Assembly: GCA_963729115.1 (NCBI GenBank) | Contig: CAVSMR010000011.1 | Coordinates: forward strand, 372,001-436,000 | DNA length: 64,000 bases | Source: Actinophytocola sp963729115 | GTDB lineage: Bacteria; Actinomycetota; Actinomycetes; Mycobacteriales; Pseudonocardiaceae | Direction: 5' to 3' | Part shown: in pieces, positions 26,727 to 35,495 of the stretch | Position numbering within the stretch: the stretch's first letter is position 1 | How the letters are laid out: the number at the start of each line of letters is the position of its first letter | Notes under the pieces: model-generated | Told to the model about the DNA's origin: nothing | Databases searched by the model: none | The model's input: the letters and a program-made list of their open reading frames with translations, nothing else | Translations under genes and position numbers: made by a program

Positions 26727-28147
26727 GGTGTCCCCACGAGCGTGTCGGCGGCCAGCCGCAGCAGCGTGGCCAGCGGTTCGGCGGCGATCCCGGCGGCCGC
26801 GCAGACCAGCAGGCCACCCAGCAGCGCCGCGGTGGTGGAGCCGGGCAGGCGCACCACGCCGGTGGCGGCGCCCGGGCTGTCCGGCGGCTCGCCCAGCAGC
26901 ATCCGGCTGGTGTGCGCGATCAGCGCGACGGCGATCGCGAGCACGAGGACGAGCGCGATCGCGACCAGCCAGCCGAGCCCGGCCGCGAACCCGGCGCGGG
27001 CGATGCCCAGGCCGCTCGCGAACAGGCTGAACGGCGGCAGCCCGAGCAGCGCCAGCAGGCCCGCCGCGACCGCACCCGCGAGCATCGGGTGCCGGGCCGC
27101 GAGCCCACGCACGCCGTCGATCCGGCTGGTACCGCTGACCTGGCGGATCCGCCCGGCACCGAGGAACAGCACGGCCTTGGTGAGCCCGTGGCCGAGCAGG
27201 TGCAGCAACACCGCGGCGGTGGCGAGCGGCCCGCCGATCGCGATGCCGAGCGCCACCAGGCCGAGCTGGCCGGTACTCGAGTAGGCGAGCATCCGCTGGT
27301 AGTCGCGCTGCGCCAGCAACAGCGACGCGGCGACGAGCAGCGAGACCACCGCCAGCACCGCCAGCAGCACCCGGCCGAACGCGGGCCCGAGCGCCGCGTC
27401 GGCGACCACCCGTACCCGCAGGATCGCGTACGCGGCGACGGACAGCAGCGCACCGGACAGCAGCGCGGCCACCGGCGCGGGAGCCTGGCCGTGCGCGTCG
27501 GGCAGCCAGGCGTGCAGCGGCGCGAGCCCGGCCATCGCGCCGAACCCGACCACCAGCAGCACCACCGCGATCCGCATGCCGTCCACATCGGACCCGACGT
27601 ACCCGAGCAGCACGATGCCGAGCAACGCGAGCGCGAGCCCCGCCGAGCAGATGACCACGAGCTTCCACGCCGCCTCCGCGGCCGCGCGGCTCCCGCCCTG
27701 CCCGACGAGGAACCCGGTCGCGAGGACGGCGGCCTCGACCGCGACCCACAGCAGGCCCAGGTCCGCGGCCAGCACGGCGAGCACCAGCGCGGCGAGGAAC
27801 AGCTGCACGGCCGTGCCGTGCCAGCGCGCGCTGCGCATGGTCGTCCGGCCGGCGTCGATCTCCGCGGCGAGGTAGGCGGGCGTGGCGACGGTGGCGAGGA
27901 CCGCCACGGCGCCGACCACGAGCAGCAGGAACGCCGCGGGCGCGTCGGCCCGCAGCACACCCTCGGCGGCGGTGTACTCGCTGCCGGCACCGGCCACCTC
28001 GACCGCGATGCCCACCGCCGCGGCCAGCACGAGAGCGGCGCTCACGGCGCCGGCCCACGTGGTGGCCGGGCGCCAGCCCAGCGCGGCGTAGGCGATCGCG
28101 CCGAGCAGCGGCACGGCGAGCGGCGCGAACATCAACACGGTCATCAT
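26723..28147 (-). CDS. Antiporter-like membrane subunit (HyfF/HycQ-like, proton-translocating)
   Basis: 474 residues, about 13-14 membrane helices. It has the proton_antipo_M core: GLAPLHAWLPDAHGQAPAPVAALLSG with conserved His, and QRDYQRMLAYSSTGQLGLVALG, LLHLLGHGLTKAVLFLGAG with the conserved Lys. Related to NuoN/NuoM and Mrp antiporters, it would pump H+ or Na+ as part of the complex. The start ATG overlaps the stop of the preceding gene (ATGA), and its own stop overlaps the next start. Confidence 0.92.
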   Translation of the reverse strand: MMTVLMFAPLAVPLLGAIAYAALGWRPATTWAGAVSAALVLAAAVGIAVEVAGAGSEYTAAEGVLRADAPAAFLLLVVGAVAVLATVATPAYLAAEIDAGRTTMRSARWHGTAVQLFLAALVLAVLAADLGLLWVAVEAAVLATGFLVGQGGSRAAAEAAWKLVVICSAGLALALLGIVLLGYVGSDVDGMRIAVVLLVVGFGAMAGLAPLHAWLPDAHGQAPAPVAALLSGALLSVAAYAILRVRVVADAALGPAFGRVLLAVLAVVSLLVAASLLLAQRDYQRMLAYSSTGQLGLVALGIAIGGPLATAAVLLHLLGHGLTKAVLFLGAGRIRQVSGTSRIDGVRGLAARHPMLAGAVAAGLLALLGLPPFSLFASGLGIARAGFAAGLGWLVAIALVLVLAIAVALIAHTSRMLLGEPPDSPGAATGVVRLPGSTTAALLGGLLVCAAAGIAAEPLATLLRLAADTLVGTP

Positions 28148-28815
28148 GAGTCCCGCAACTCCCGCAGCTCGTCGAGGTCGGTGTCGCCGACGGTCTCCCG
28201 GGTGCGCGTGGCCGACAGCTGCAGGATCACCAGCACCAGCAACACGTCCAGGGCCACCCCCACCTGCCCGAGCAGGGCCGGCCCGGCGCCGGTGAGCAGT
28301 GCGACCGCGGTGATCCCGTTGTCCATCAACAGCAGCCCGGCCAGCTGCGGCAGCGCGCCGCGCCGGGTGGCGAGCACGAGGAAGCCGACCAGCACCACGG
28401 CCACGCCGACCGGGATCGCCGCGCTCGCGACGCCCACGCCCTCGGCCGGGGCGAGCTCGACCAGCGGCCGGGACACGGCGAACGCGAGCAGCGTCAGCCC
28501 GGCGGTGGCGAGCAGCGCGGCCGCCCCGCCCAGGAGCGGCTTGGGCTCCGGTCCGGGCGGGCCGGCCGACGCGCGCCGCAGCAGCCAGGGCAGCACGCCC
28601 GCGCGAAGCACCAGCAGGCCGGCGGCCACCACCCACAGCCGCACGGACACCTCGTGGACGGCCAGCACCGCGCAGAGCCCGGCGACCGCGATGCCCTGCA
28701 GCACGAACACCCGCACGACCACCGCGACCCGGCGCCGCCACAGCACGAGCGCCGCGGTCAGCAGCAACCCGCCACAGGCGAGATCGAGCAGCTGCGCATA
28801 AGTCGAATCGGACAT
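28144..28815 (-). CDS. HyfE/HycP-like membrane subunit (NuoK-related)
   Basis: 223 residues, six to seven predicted membrane helices. It has the NuoK/HyfE features VVVRVFVLQGIAVAGL and LLLMDNGITAVALL, where an acidic residue sits in the membrane. It would contribute to ion translocation in the complex. Four-base overlap with the next gene; nine bases from the preceding NuoH-like gene. Confidence 0.88.
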   Translation of the reverse strand: MSDSTYAQLLDLACGGLLLTAALVLWRRRVAVVVRVFVLQGIAVAGLCAVLAVHEVSVRLWVVAAGLLVLRAGVLPWLLRRASAGPPGPEPKPLLGGAAALLATAGLTLLAFAVSRPLVELAPAEGVGVASAAIPVGVAVVLVGFLVLATRRGALPQLAGLLLMDNGITAVALLTGAGPALLGQVGVALDVLLVLVILQLSATRTRETVGDTDLDELRELRDS

Positions 28816-28824
28816 CGAATTCCC

Positions 28825-29772
28825 TCAGGCCAGGAAGAACGCGGACGAGACGGCCAGGAGTCCGAGCACGAACGAGCCCGCCAGCAGCTGCGGCACCCGG
28901 ACGATCCGCAGCCGGGCCACGAACACCTCGGCGACGGCCACGAGCACCCCGAGCACCCCGATCTTGACGACGAGCGCGCCCAGCCCGGCGAGGATCGCAC
29001 CCGCGCCCATGGACGTCGCGATTCCCCACGGCACGAACAGGTTCGCCAGCAGGCCGAGCAGCACGGCGAGGCGCATCGCGGACGCGAGCTGCACGAGTGC
29101 GAGGTCCGGGCCGGCGTACTCGAGCACGATCGCGCCGTGGACCATCGTGGCCTCCGCGCGCGTGCCCGGGTCGTCGACCGGCCGCCGCCCGGTCTCCGCG
29201 ATGATCGCGACGACGAGCGCCGCCGCGGCGAGCAGGCTGCCCGGCGAGACGACGCGGGCCGGGTCGTCGAGCGTGGCGGACACGATGGCGCCGAGGTTGG
29301 TCGAGCCGGCCCGGGTGGCGAGCGCGAGGATCGCCACGAGCAGCGTCGGCTCCGCGAGCGCCAGGATCGTGAGCCGCCGTCCCGCGCCGAGGGCGCCGAA
29401 GGCGGTGCCGGTGTCGAGCGCGCCGAGCACGAGGGCGACCGCGCCGAGCGCGAGCAGCCCGACGACCGCGAACAGATCGGCCGCCGGCGCCACGGCCGGC
29501 TCGGTGGTCAGGAACGGCGCGACGACCGCGACGACGATCGTGGTGGCGAGCAGCAGCAGCGGCGCGAGCCGGAACGCCTCATTGGTGCCGCCCGGGTCGA
29601 CCGGCTCCTTGGCGAACAGCTTGCGCAGGTCGCGGTAGGGCTGCCCGATGCCCGCGCCGACCCGGCCCTCGAGCCGGGCGCGGACCTTGTCCAGCACCCC
29701 GGCCAGCAGCGGCGCGGCGCCGAGCAACAGCACGGGCTGCACCACCGCGCCGACGATCCCGAGTGCGCTCAC
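28825..29772 (-). CDS. HycD/NuoH-like membrane anchor subunit
   Basis: 315 residues, eight membrane helices. Diagnostic are GVLDKVRARLEGRVGAGIGQPYRDLRKLFAKE near the N-terminus and the ETGRRPVDDPGTRAEATMVHGAIVLEYAGPDLAL segment, the NuoH/HycD signature. It links the soluble arm to the pumping subunits. The GTG start overlaps the stop of the ND5-like gene (GTGA). Confidence 0.93.
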   Translation of the reverse strand: MSALGIVGAVVQPVLLLGAAPLLAGVLDKVRARLEGRVGAGIGQPYRDLRKLFAKEPVDPGGTNEAFRLAPLLLLATTIVVAVVAPFLTTEPAVAPAADLFAVVGLLALGAVALVLGALDTGTAFGALGAGRRLTILALAEPTLLVAILALATRAGSTNLGAIVSATLDDPARVVSPGSLLAAAALVVAIIAETGRRPVDDPGTRAEATMVHGAIVLEYAGPDLALVQLASAMRLAVLLGLLANLFVPWGIATSMGAGAILAGLGALVVKIGVLGVLVAVAEVFVARLRIVRVPQLLAGSFVLGLLAVSSAFFLA

Positions 29773-31667
29773 CGTGTCACCGCCAGAAGTGCGAGCAGCC
29801 CGCAGACCGCGTAGAAGCCGTACCCGACGTAGCGGTGCACGCTGCCGGTGGCGAGCCCGCGGCCCGCCCGGCCCCACGCGTCGAGCGCGACGAGCACCGG
29901 CCGCCAGAATCTCGCCTCGGTCCGGGTGACCGCATAGGAGGGCACGGCGAACGTCGTGGCCCGGCGCGGTGCCGGCCCGGCCCCACCGTCCCATGTGGAT
30001 ACCGCACGCCGGGCGCGACGGCCGGCGAGCAGCCGCATGGCGCCGATCGCGAGTCCCAACGCGACGGCGAGCGCCAGCGTGATGATCAGCGGCGAGATGG
30101 TGCCCACGATCCCCGCGACCCGCACGGTGATCGCGCCGGTCACCGCCGGCTCTCCGGCGCCCAGCACGGACTCGCTCACCGTGCCCAGCGCGGGCAGCAC
30201 GAGCGTCGGCCCGAGCGCGAGCACCAGGCTCGCCAGCCCGGCGAGACCTAGCCCGGCGACCACGGCCGGCGGGCTCTCGCGCGCCTGCTCGGCGGCGGCA
30301 CCGCGCGGCCGGGCGAGGAAGCCGATACCGAACCCGCGGGCGAGCGCGGAGACCGCGAGCCCGGCCGACAGCGCGACGGCGGCGAGCGCGACGGGCACCC
30401 CGACCCCGATCGTCGTGCCGGCGCCCGGTGGCGCGTGCACGAGTGCCTGCAGCAGCAACCACACCGACACGAACACCGTGCCCGGCGGCAGCGCGGACAC
30501 GGCGAGCGCGCCGAGCCCGAACGACGCGGTCGTCCACGGCATCTTGCGGCGCAGCCCGCCCAGCGGCTCGAGCTCGCGGGTGCCGGTCGCGCGGACCACC
30601 GAGCCGGCGGCGAGGAACAGCAGCCCGGTGCCCGCGGCGTGGCCGAGCACGTGCAGCAGCGCCGCGGTCAGCGCCAGCCCGGCGAGCACGCGCTGGCCCG
30701 CCGCGGCGAACAGCCCGGCCGTGCCGATCGCGACGAACACCAGCCCCATGCCGCCGATCGTGCAGCGGGCGAGCAGCTGCTTGAGGTCGGTGCACGTGGT
30801 CGCCCGCAGCAGCCCGGCGACCGCCGACAGCGCGCCGACCGAGAGCACCGCGAGCCACCACCAGCGCGGGCCGCCGCCGAGCAGGTCGAACCCGACGCGC
30901 ACGACGCCGTACCCGCCGAGCGTCACCATGGCCGCGGACATCAGCGCGGAAACCTGGCCCGGCGCCTCGGTGTGCGCCCGCGGCAGCCACACGTGCCACG
31001 GCACGATCCCCGCGGCGGTGGCGAAGCCGACGAGCGTCAGCGCGAACACGACCCCACCGGCCACACCGGACACGTGCGCCTCGCGCAGCACCGCGAAGGA
31101 GTCACCGGCCGGCCCGGCCAGGATGAGGAGTCCACACAGGATGGTCAGGAAACCCAGCTGCGACAGGGCCGCGTACCACCGGCCGGCGACCGCGACCTCG
31201 GGGCTGCGCCGGTGCTCGACGAGGACCAGCACGAGGGAGGTGGCGCCCACGAGCTCCCAGCACGCGAGGAACGTGGCCACCCCGCCGGCCGCGGGCACGA
31301 GCAGCATCGCGACCACGAACAGCGGCAGGACCGCCTGCACCACGCGGGACGGCGCGTCGCCCGCGGAGCAGACGCCGGCCGCCACGGCGACCAGGCCGAC
31401 CGCGACCAGGAACGGCCCGGACAGCGCGTCCAGCTCGATCGTGACGCCCGACAGCGGCAGGACTCCCGGCACCGTCGCCGAGTACACCTGCCCGGTCATC
31501 GCGGCGATGCCGGCGACGACCCCGGCGCCGCCGGCGAGCGCGGCGCCGAACCCGGCGGCCGCAGCGCGCAGGTTCGCCTTGAGCACGTAGTCCGGCAGCG
31601 TGCCCGCGAGCGCGGCGAGCAGGCCCGCGACCACGGCGACGGCCAGCGAGGTGGCGGCGAGGTTCAT
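29769..31667 (-). CDS. HyfB/NuoL-like proton-translocating membrane subunit
   Basis: 632 residues, about 16 membrane helices. Core motifs: CWELVGATSLVLV, IVPWHVWLPRAHTEAPGQVSALMS, TTCTDLKQLLARCTIGGMGLV and LHVLGHAAGTGLLFLAAG. The C-terminal extension with FAVPSYAVTRTEARFWRP matches Hyf/HycC-type proteins. It would be an ion-pumping subunit. Start ATG overlaps the stop of the small-subunit gene (ATGA). Confidence 0.92.
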   Translation of the reverse strand: MNLAATSLAVAVVAGLLAALAGTLPDYVLKANLRAAAAGFGAALAGGAGVVAGIAAMTGQVYSATVPGVLPLSGVTIELDALSGPFLVAVGLVAVAAGVCSAGDAPSRVVQAVLPLFVVAMLLVPAAGGVATFLACWELVGATSLVLVLVEHRRSPEVAVAGRWYAALSQLGFLTILCGLLILAGPAGDSFAVLREAHVSGVAGGVVFALTLVGFATAAGIVPWHVWLPRAHTEAPGQVSALMSAAMVTLGGYGVVRVGFDLLGGGPRWWWLAVLSVGALSAVAGLLRATTCTDLKQLLARCTIGGMGLVFVAIGTAGLFAAAGQRVLAGLALTAALLHVLGHAAGTGLLFLAAGSVVRATGTRELEPLGGLRRKMPWTTASFGLGALAVSALPPGTVFVSVWLLLQALVHAPPGAGTTIGVGVPVALAAVALSAGLAVSALARGFGIGFLARPRGAAAEQARESPPAVVAGLGLAGLASLVLALGPTLVLPALGTVSESVLGAGEPAVTGAITVRVAGIVGTISPLIITLALAVALGLAIGAMRLLAGRRARRAVSTWDGGAGPAPRRATTFAVPSYAVTRTEARFWRPVLVALDAWGRAGRGLATGSVHRYVGYGFYAVCGLLALLAVTR

Positions 31668-32149
31668 CGTCCGGTCAGCCTTCGCAGTCCCTCGGCGATC
31701 ACCTCGGGACGGGGCGGGCAGCCCTCGATCTCCAGGTCGACCGGCACCACGTCGCGAACCGCGCCGGCGACCCCGTAGGCCCCGGCGAAGGCGCCGCAGT
31801 TGCGCGCGCAGTCGCCCACCGCGAGAACGGCCTTGGGCCCGGGCACCGCGTCGTACGTGCGGCGCAACGGTTCGGCCATGTTGCGGGTGACGGGACCGGT
31901 GACCAGCAAGGCATCCGCGTGCCGCGGCGAGGCGACGAGCCGCGCGCCGTAGCGTTCCGCGTCGTAGACCGGCCCGAACGCCGAGCGGATCTCGAGCTCG
32001 CATCCGTTGCAGGAGCCCGCGTTGACGTGCCGGAACTGCACCGAGCCGGAGAACTCGCCGGCTACCGCGAGGTGCCCGTAACCCGGGCGGCCCGGGTCGC
32101 GCTCGGCCACCCGACCGGTTCGAAAGATCTTGCGCAACAACCCGAGCAT
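31664..32149 (-). CDS. NuoB/HycG-like small subunit with one [4Fe-4S] cluster
   Basis: 161 residues. Cluster cysteines are conserved: SCNGCE (47 and 50), GDCARNC (114, 118) and EGCPPRP (144), the last being the usual proximal-cluster ligand. So electron transfer within this subunit is probably intact even though the large subunit has lost its Ni-Fe ligands. It is the first gene of the operon and is preceded by GGGAGC. In M. tuberculosis the equivalent cluster, as I recall, begins at Rv0082 with the same order. Confidence 0.92.
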   Translation of the reverse strand: MLGLLRKIFRTGRVAERDPGRPGYGHLAVAGEFSGSVQFRHVNAGSCNGCELEIRSAFGPVYDAERYGARLVASPRHADALLVTGPVTRNMAEPLRRTYDAVPGPKAVLAVGDCARNCGAFAGAYGVAGAVRDVVPVDLEIEGCPPRPEVIAEGLRRLTGR

Positions 32150-32193
32150 GTCCGCTCCCGCGTGATCCGGTGATCGGTGAGGAAGAGGCGGTC

Positions 32194-32259
32194 ACAGTAC
32201 CGACCTCGCTGCGACCACGGTCAACGCCCCACCAGGAGCCCGTTGCTCTCCGCTATCAT
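32194..32259. promoter_or_regulatory. Divergent promoters: hydrogenase-like operon (-) and pentapeptide gene (+)
   Basis: On the minus strand TTGACC (32224-32219) and TACTGT (32199-32194) stand 19 bases apart and 45 bases before the operon start. On the plus strand TATCAT (32254-32259) is a -10 box 35 bases before the pentapeptide ATG. No regulator gene like the M. tuberculosis Rv0081 ArsR is adjacent here. Confidence 0.45.
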
Positions 32260-32293
32260 TCGACTACACGCACTGGGGATGTGGGTTGTCGAG

Positions 32294-33313
32294 ATGGCCA
32301 TCAGGCGGGGACGCCGGCGCGGCCCCGAGGAACACCGAGTTCTGTCCACCACGACGATCGCGCTCTGGGCGGCGGGCCTGTTCCTCGTCGCCGCGGGCAT
32401 GACCGTCGCGCTGTGGTCCTCCTTCGCGACCGGCGACGCGGCCGACGTGGCGCGGCTCGACGTCATCCGGACCGCGGCGACGATCGTCGTCGGCACCGGC
32501 GGCGCGGCGGCGCTGCTGCTGACCGCGCGCCGGCAGCGGGTGACGGAGCTCGACGTCAAGCAGAAGGACCACGACGCGACCGAGCGGCGCGTCACCGAGC
32601 TGTACAGCAAGGCCGCCGACCAGCTCGGCAGCGACACGGCGCCGGTACGCCTCGCCGGGCTGTACGCGCTCGAACGGCTCGCGCAGGAGAACCCAGCCCA
32701 CCGCCAGACGATCGTCGACCTCGTGTGCGCGTACCTGCGGATGCCGGTCAGGCCGCGGGCCGCCCCGGCGTCCGCACCCGCGAGGATGCGCGCTCGCGGC
32801 AGCTCCGGCGAGGAGGGCGAGGTCCGGCAGGCAGCGATCGTGCTGCTCACCAAGCACCTGCGGCCGGGGGACGGCGAACCGGTGCCGACCTACTGGCCCG
32901 GCATCGAGATCGACCTGTCGGGCGCGACGCTCGCCAAGCTCGTCCTGACGCACTGCGTGGTGCGGTCCGCCCGGTTCGCCGGGACGACGTTCGCCGGACC
33001 GGTCACCTTTCGTGGGACGGAGATCGAGCAGGAGACGGACTTCCGCGAGGCGCGCTTCCTCGGCCTGGCCGACTTCCGCCGCGCGCGGCTCGGTAGCGCG
33101 GGAAAGCCCTTCCGTGGCGCCGGTTTCGAGGGCGAGGTCGACTTCGGCACCACCACGCCCGCGTCGCTCGCCGGCGCCCGGACCCGGACCGACCGGGCGA
33201 ACCGGCGGCGCTGGCCCGACGGTTGGACCGAGCACGCGATACCGCACGAGCGGCCGTGGGCGAGCCTCGAGCCGGTACGGCAGGAAGATCCACCCGAACC
33301 GTCCGGCACGTGA
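32294..33313 (+). CDS. Membrane pentapeptide-repeat protein
   Basis: 339 residues from this ATG; 32279 is an alternative. Two N-terminal membrane helices (TTIALWAAGLFLVAAGM; AATIVVGTGGAAALLL) precede a helical signature RRVTELYSKAADQLGSDTAPVRLAGLYALERLA common to actinomycete members. The pentapeptide A(D/N)LXX-type repeats lie at about 210-285 (LSGATLAKLVL, ARFAGTTFAG, TDFREARFLGLADFRRARL). The role is unknown; the repeats fold into a right-handed beta-helix for protein contacts. Confidence 0.85.
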   Translation: MAIRRGRRRGPEEHRVLSTTTIALWAAGLFLVAAGMTVALWSSFATGDAADVARLDVIRTAATIVVGTGGAAALLLTARRQRVTELDVKQKDHDATERRVTELYSKAADQLGSDTAPVRLAGLYALERLAQENPAHRQTIVDLVCAYLRMPVRPRAAPASAPARMRARGSSGEEGEVRQAAIVLLTKHLRPGDGEPVPTYWPGIEIDLSGATLAKLVLTHCVVRSARFAGTTFAGPVTFRGTEIEQETDFREARFLGLADFRRARLGSAGKPFRGAGFEGEVDFGTTTPASLAGARTRTDRANRRRWPDGWTEHAIPHERPWASLEPVRQEDPPEPSGT

Positions 33314-33326
33314 GTCCGTATCTGCT

Positions 33327-33363
33327 GGTGTGACAACCGACCCTTCCGGTGTGACAACCGACC
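33327..33363. repeat. Two 16-bp direct repeats 21 bp apart
   Basis: The identical 16-mer GGTGTGACAACCGACC occurs at 33327-33342 and 33348-33363. The 21-bp period equals two turns of DNA, so a protein bound to both would face the same side. They precede the small open frame at 33389 by 26 bases. Confidence 0.6.
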
Positions 33364-33388
33364 GACTCCGGCGAGAGAGGAGCTACCG

Positions 33389-33481
33389 ATGACGCAACCG
33401 CGTTGCGTGCCGATTACCGGCGCTGCGGACAGTGCGTCCGGGAACGCCCCGCATCTCCCGACGGAGTCGTCGCACGGCTAG
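33389..33481 (+). CDS. Possible small protein (30 residues) with strong ribosome site
   Basis: ATG at 33389 is preceded by GAGAGGAG at 6 bases, one of the best ribosome sites in the window. The product is 30 residues with Ser/Thr and one Cys, starting MTQPRCVPI. I recognise no family. It lies in the 289-base gap between the pentapeptide gene and the convergent TetR gene. It could be a peptide leader or chance; after it (33482-33602) I see nothing else. Confidence 0.3.
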   Translation: MTQPRCVPITGAADSASGNAPHLPTESSHG

Positions 33482-33602
33482 GAGGTCGTGACCGCATCGT
33501 CGGACAGCCGGCCGACCCGGACTCACCGATCGGGGTGGGCCGGATGACCGGGTCCGGCGATTTCCTCGGCTTGGTGGCCGATCCGGACCGCCGAGCTCGA
33601 CG

Positions 33603-34166
33603 TCATCCGGCTGCCCCGCCGCCGTTCTGATCCTCGACCCCGAGCGTGGCGAGCGCGCCCGCAACGGCGACCTCGCGGAGTTCGTCCACCGGGACGTGCG
33701 GGAACTGGACCGTGCAGTCCTGCAGGCCGCCCAGCGCGATCACCGCGCGGACGGCGTCGGCGAGCGCGGGCTCCGGGCCGTAGAGCAGCATGGTCAGCCG
33801 CTCCCGCCAGGTGAGGACGCGTTCGACCAGGCCCAGCTCGGCGAGCGTGGTCAGCTCGGTCAGCACGAGCATGATGTCCGCGCGGTGGCGGATGTTGAAG
33901 TCGAAGTACCCCTCGAGCAGGGCCCGCGGCCGCACCGAGGCGCGCTCCTCCTGCTCGCGCACGAAGGCGTCGCCGTCGTCGATCAGCGGTTGCATGATGG
34001 TGCGGATGAGCTCCTCGCGGGAGCTGAAGTGGTAGTACAGCGCGGGTTTCGTGATGCCGAGCCGGTCGGCGATCTCCTGCAGGCTGGTCTTCGGCACGCC
34101 CTTGCTCGCGAACAGCTCGCGGGCCGTGTCGAGGATGCGCTGCTTGGTCTCCGAGGGGCGGGGCAC
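33603..34166 (-). CDS. TetR-family repressor
   Basis: 187 residues. The N-terminal HTH is canonical: TKQRILDTARELFASKGVPKTSLQEIADRLGITKPALYYHFSSREELI. The C-terminal ligand domain is not assigned. GTG start, AAGG about 8 bases upstream. It is divergent from the FAD monooxygenase and the shared 75-base gap contains two copies of a 20-bp operator, so it very likely represses both genes. Confidence 0.93.
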   Translation of the reverse strand: MPRPSETKQRILDTARELFASKGVPKTSLQEIADRLGITKPALYYHFSSREELIRTIMQPLIDDGDAFVREQEERASVRPRALLEGYFDFNIRHRADIMLVLTELTTLAELGLVERVLTWRERLTMLLYGPEPALADAVRAVIALGGLQDCTVQFPHVPVDELREVAVAGALATLGVEDQNGGGAAG

Positions 34167-34179
34167 CGGGCCACCTTAA

Positions 34180-34232
34180 CTTACTTTCCGGTCGGTAAGC
34201 AGACGCGCTACACTTACCGACCGGAAAGTAAG
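34180..34232. promoter_or_regulatory. Twin TetR operators in inverted orientation
   Basis: 34180-34199 and 34213-34232 are exact reverse complements, 20 bp each, with a 13-bp spacer. Each half itself is an imperfect palindrome of the form CTTAC-N10-GTAAG with a central CCGG, so each can bind a dimer. Centres are 33 bp apart, about three helical turns. The site lies between the TetR and monooxygenase starts. Confidence 0.85.
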
Positions 34233-34241
34233 GAGAGCGCC

Positions 34242-35471
34242 ATGCGGATCCTGATCTCCGGCGCGAGCATCGCCGGGCCCGTGCTGGCCTACTGGCTGCA
34301 CCGCTACGGCTTCGAGGTCACGGTCGTCGAGCGCGCGCCCACGCTGCGCAAGACCGGCGGTCACGCCGTCGACCTCTTCCGGCCCGCCATGGACATCTCC
34401 GAGCGCATGGGCGTGCTGCCCGCCATCGAGGCGCGCGTCACCGGCATGGACCGGATGATCCTGTACCAGCCCGGCAAGCGGCGGCCGGTGGTCGCGGACC
34501 TGACCAAGGTCTTCACCGCCACCTCGGACCGGCACGTCGAGATCATGCGCGACGACCTCAGCGAGATCTACTACGACGCCACCCGGACGGACGTCGAGTA
34601 CGTCTTCGGCGACTCGATCACCTCGATCGGCGAGGACGGCACCGTGTCGTTCGAGCACGGCGCGCCGCGGCGGTTCGACCTCGTGGCCGGCGCCGACGGG
34701 CTGCACTCGAACGTGCGGCGGCTGGTGTTCGGCGACGAGTCGGCGTACAGCACGTTCGTCGGCGCCTACCTCGCCGTCGCGTCGGTGCCCAAGGACGTGG
34801 GCGTGCCCGGCGAGGCGGTCATGTACAACGACCCGGGCCGCGGCGTCGGCGTGTACGGCGGCCCCGCGACCGAGGACGGGCGGCTGGTGTTCCTGTTCCG
34901 CGCCGACCGCCCGCTGGACTACCACCACCGCGACGTCGAGCGGCAGCAGGCCTTGCTGCGCCAGACGTTCGCGGGCATGCACCCGCAGGTGGACCGGTGG
35001 CTGACCGAGCTGGACCGCACGCCCGCGTTCTACTTCGACTCGATCACCCAGCTGCGGATGGACACGTGGTCGCGCGGGCGGGTCACGCTCGTCGGCGACG
35101 CCGGCTACTGCCCCGGCCCGGCGGTCGGCGGCAGCACGAGCCTCGCGGTCGTCGGCGCGTACGTGCTGGCCGGCGAGCTCGCGGCGGCGGGCGGCGACCA
35201 CGAGCGCGCGTTCCCCGCCTACGAGCGGGAGATGGCGCAGCTCGTGGCGGACAGCCGGCGCTTCGCGCTGGGCGCGGCGAAGTTCCTGGTGCCGCGGACG
35301 CGGTTCGGGGTGTGGGCGCTGCGCTCCGCCGCGCGGCTGATCAGCACGCTGCCGGCCGGGCTCAGCCGGGCCGTGGCGAAGCTCAACGAGAAGGGCATGC
35401 GGCTGCACGACTCCATGACCGTGCGCGACTACGCCGAACCGGTGCCCGGCACCACGAGGCCGGACTCGTAG
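34242..35471 (+). CDS. FAD-dependent monooxygenase (aromatic hydroxylase type), TetR-controlled
   Basis: 409 residues. Class A flavin monooxygenase motifs: dinucleotide loop ISGASIAGP, the DG motif GADGLHSNVRR, and the GD motif TLVGDAGYCPGPAVGGSTSLAV. Such enzymes hydroxylate aromatic compounds, including antibiotics and pigments. AGGAGAG precedes the ATG and lies beside the twin operator, so expression is probably induced by the substrate through the adjacent repressor. A paralogue is at 58681 under different control. Confidence 0.92.
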   Translation: MRILISGASIAGPVLAYWLHRYGFEVTVVERAPTLRKTGGHAVDLFRPAMDISERMGVLPAIEARVTGMDRMILYQPGKRRPVVADLTKVFTATSDRHVEIMRDDLSEIYYDATRTDVEYVFGDSITSIGEDGTVSFEHGAPRRFDLVAGADGLHSNVRRLVFGDESAYSTFVGAYLAVASVPKDVGVPGEAVMYNDPGRGVGVYGGPATEDGRLVFLFRADRPLDYHHRDVERQQALLRQTFAGMHPQVDRWLTELDRTPAFYFDSITQLRMDTWSRGRVTLVGDAGYCPGPAVGGSTSLAVVGAYVLAGELAAAGGDHERAFPAYEREMAQLVADSRRFALGAAKFLVPRTRFGVWALRSAARLISTLPAGLSRAVAKLNEKGMRLHDSMTVRDYAEPVPGTTRPDS

Positions 35472-35495
35472 GCGCACCCGACCGCCTGCGCGCGG

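Noticed and set aside
26912..28801. Long plus-strand frames opposite the membrane-complex operon
   Set aside because: They are low-complexity, Arg/Asp/His-rich antisense shadows of high-GC membrane genes, with no ribosome sites.
33389..33481. The 30-residue ORF as a LanM substrate
   Set aside because: It is 4 kb from lanM, on the other strand, and lacks a typical leader and double-glycine site.
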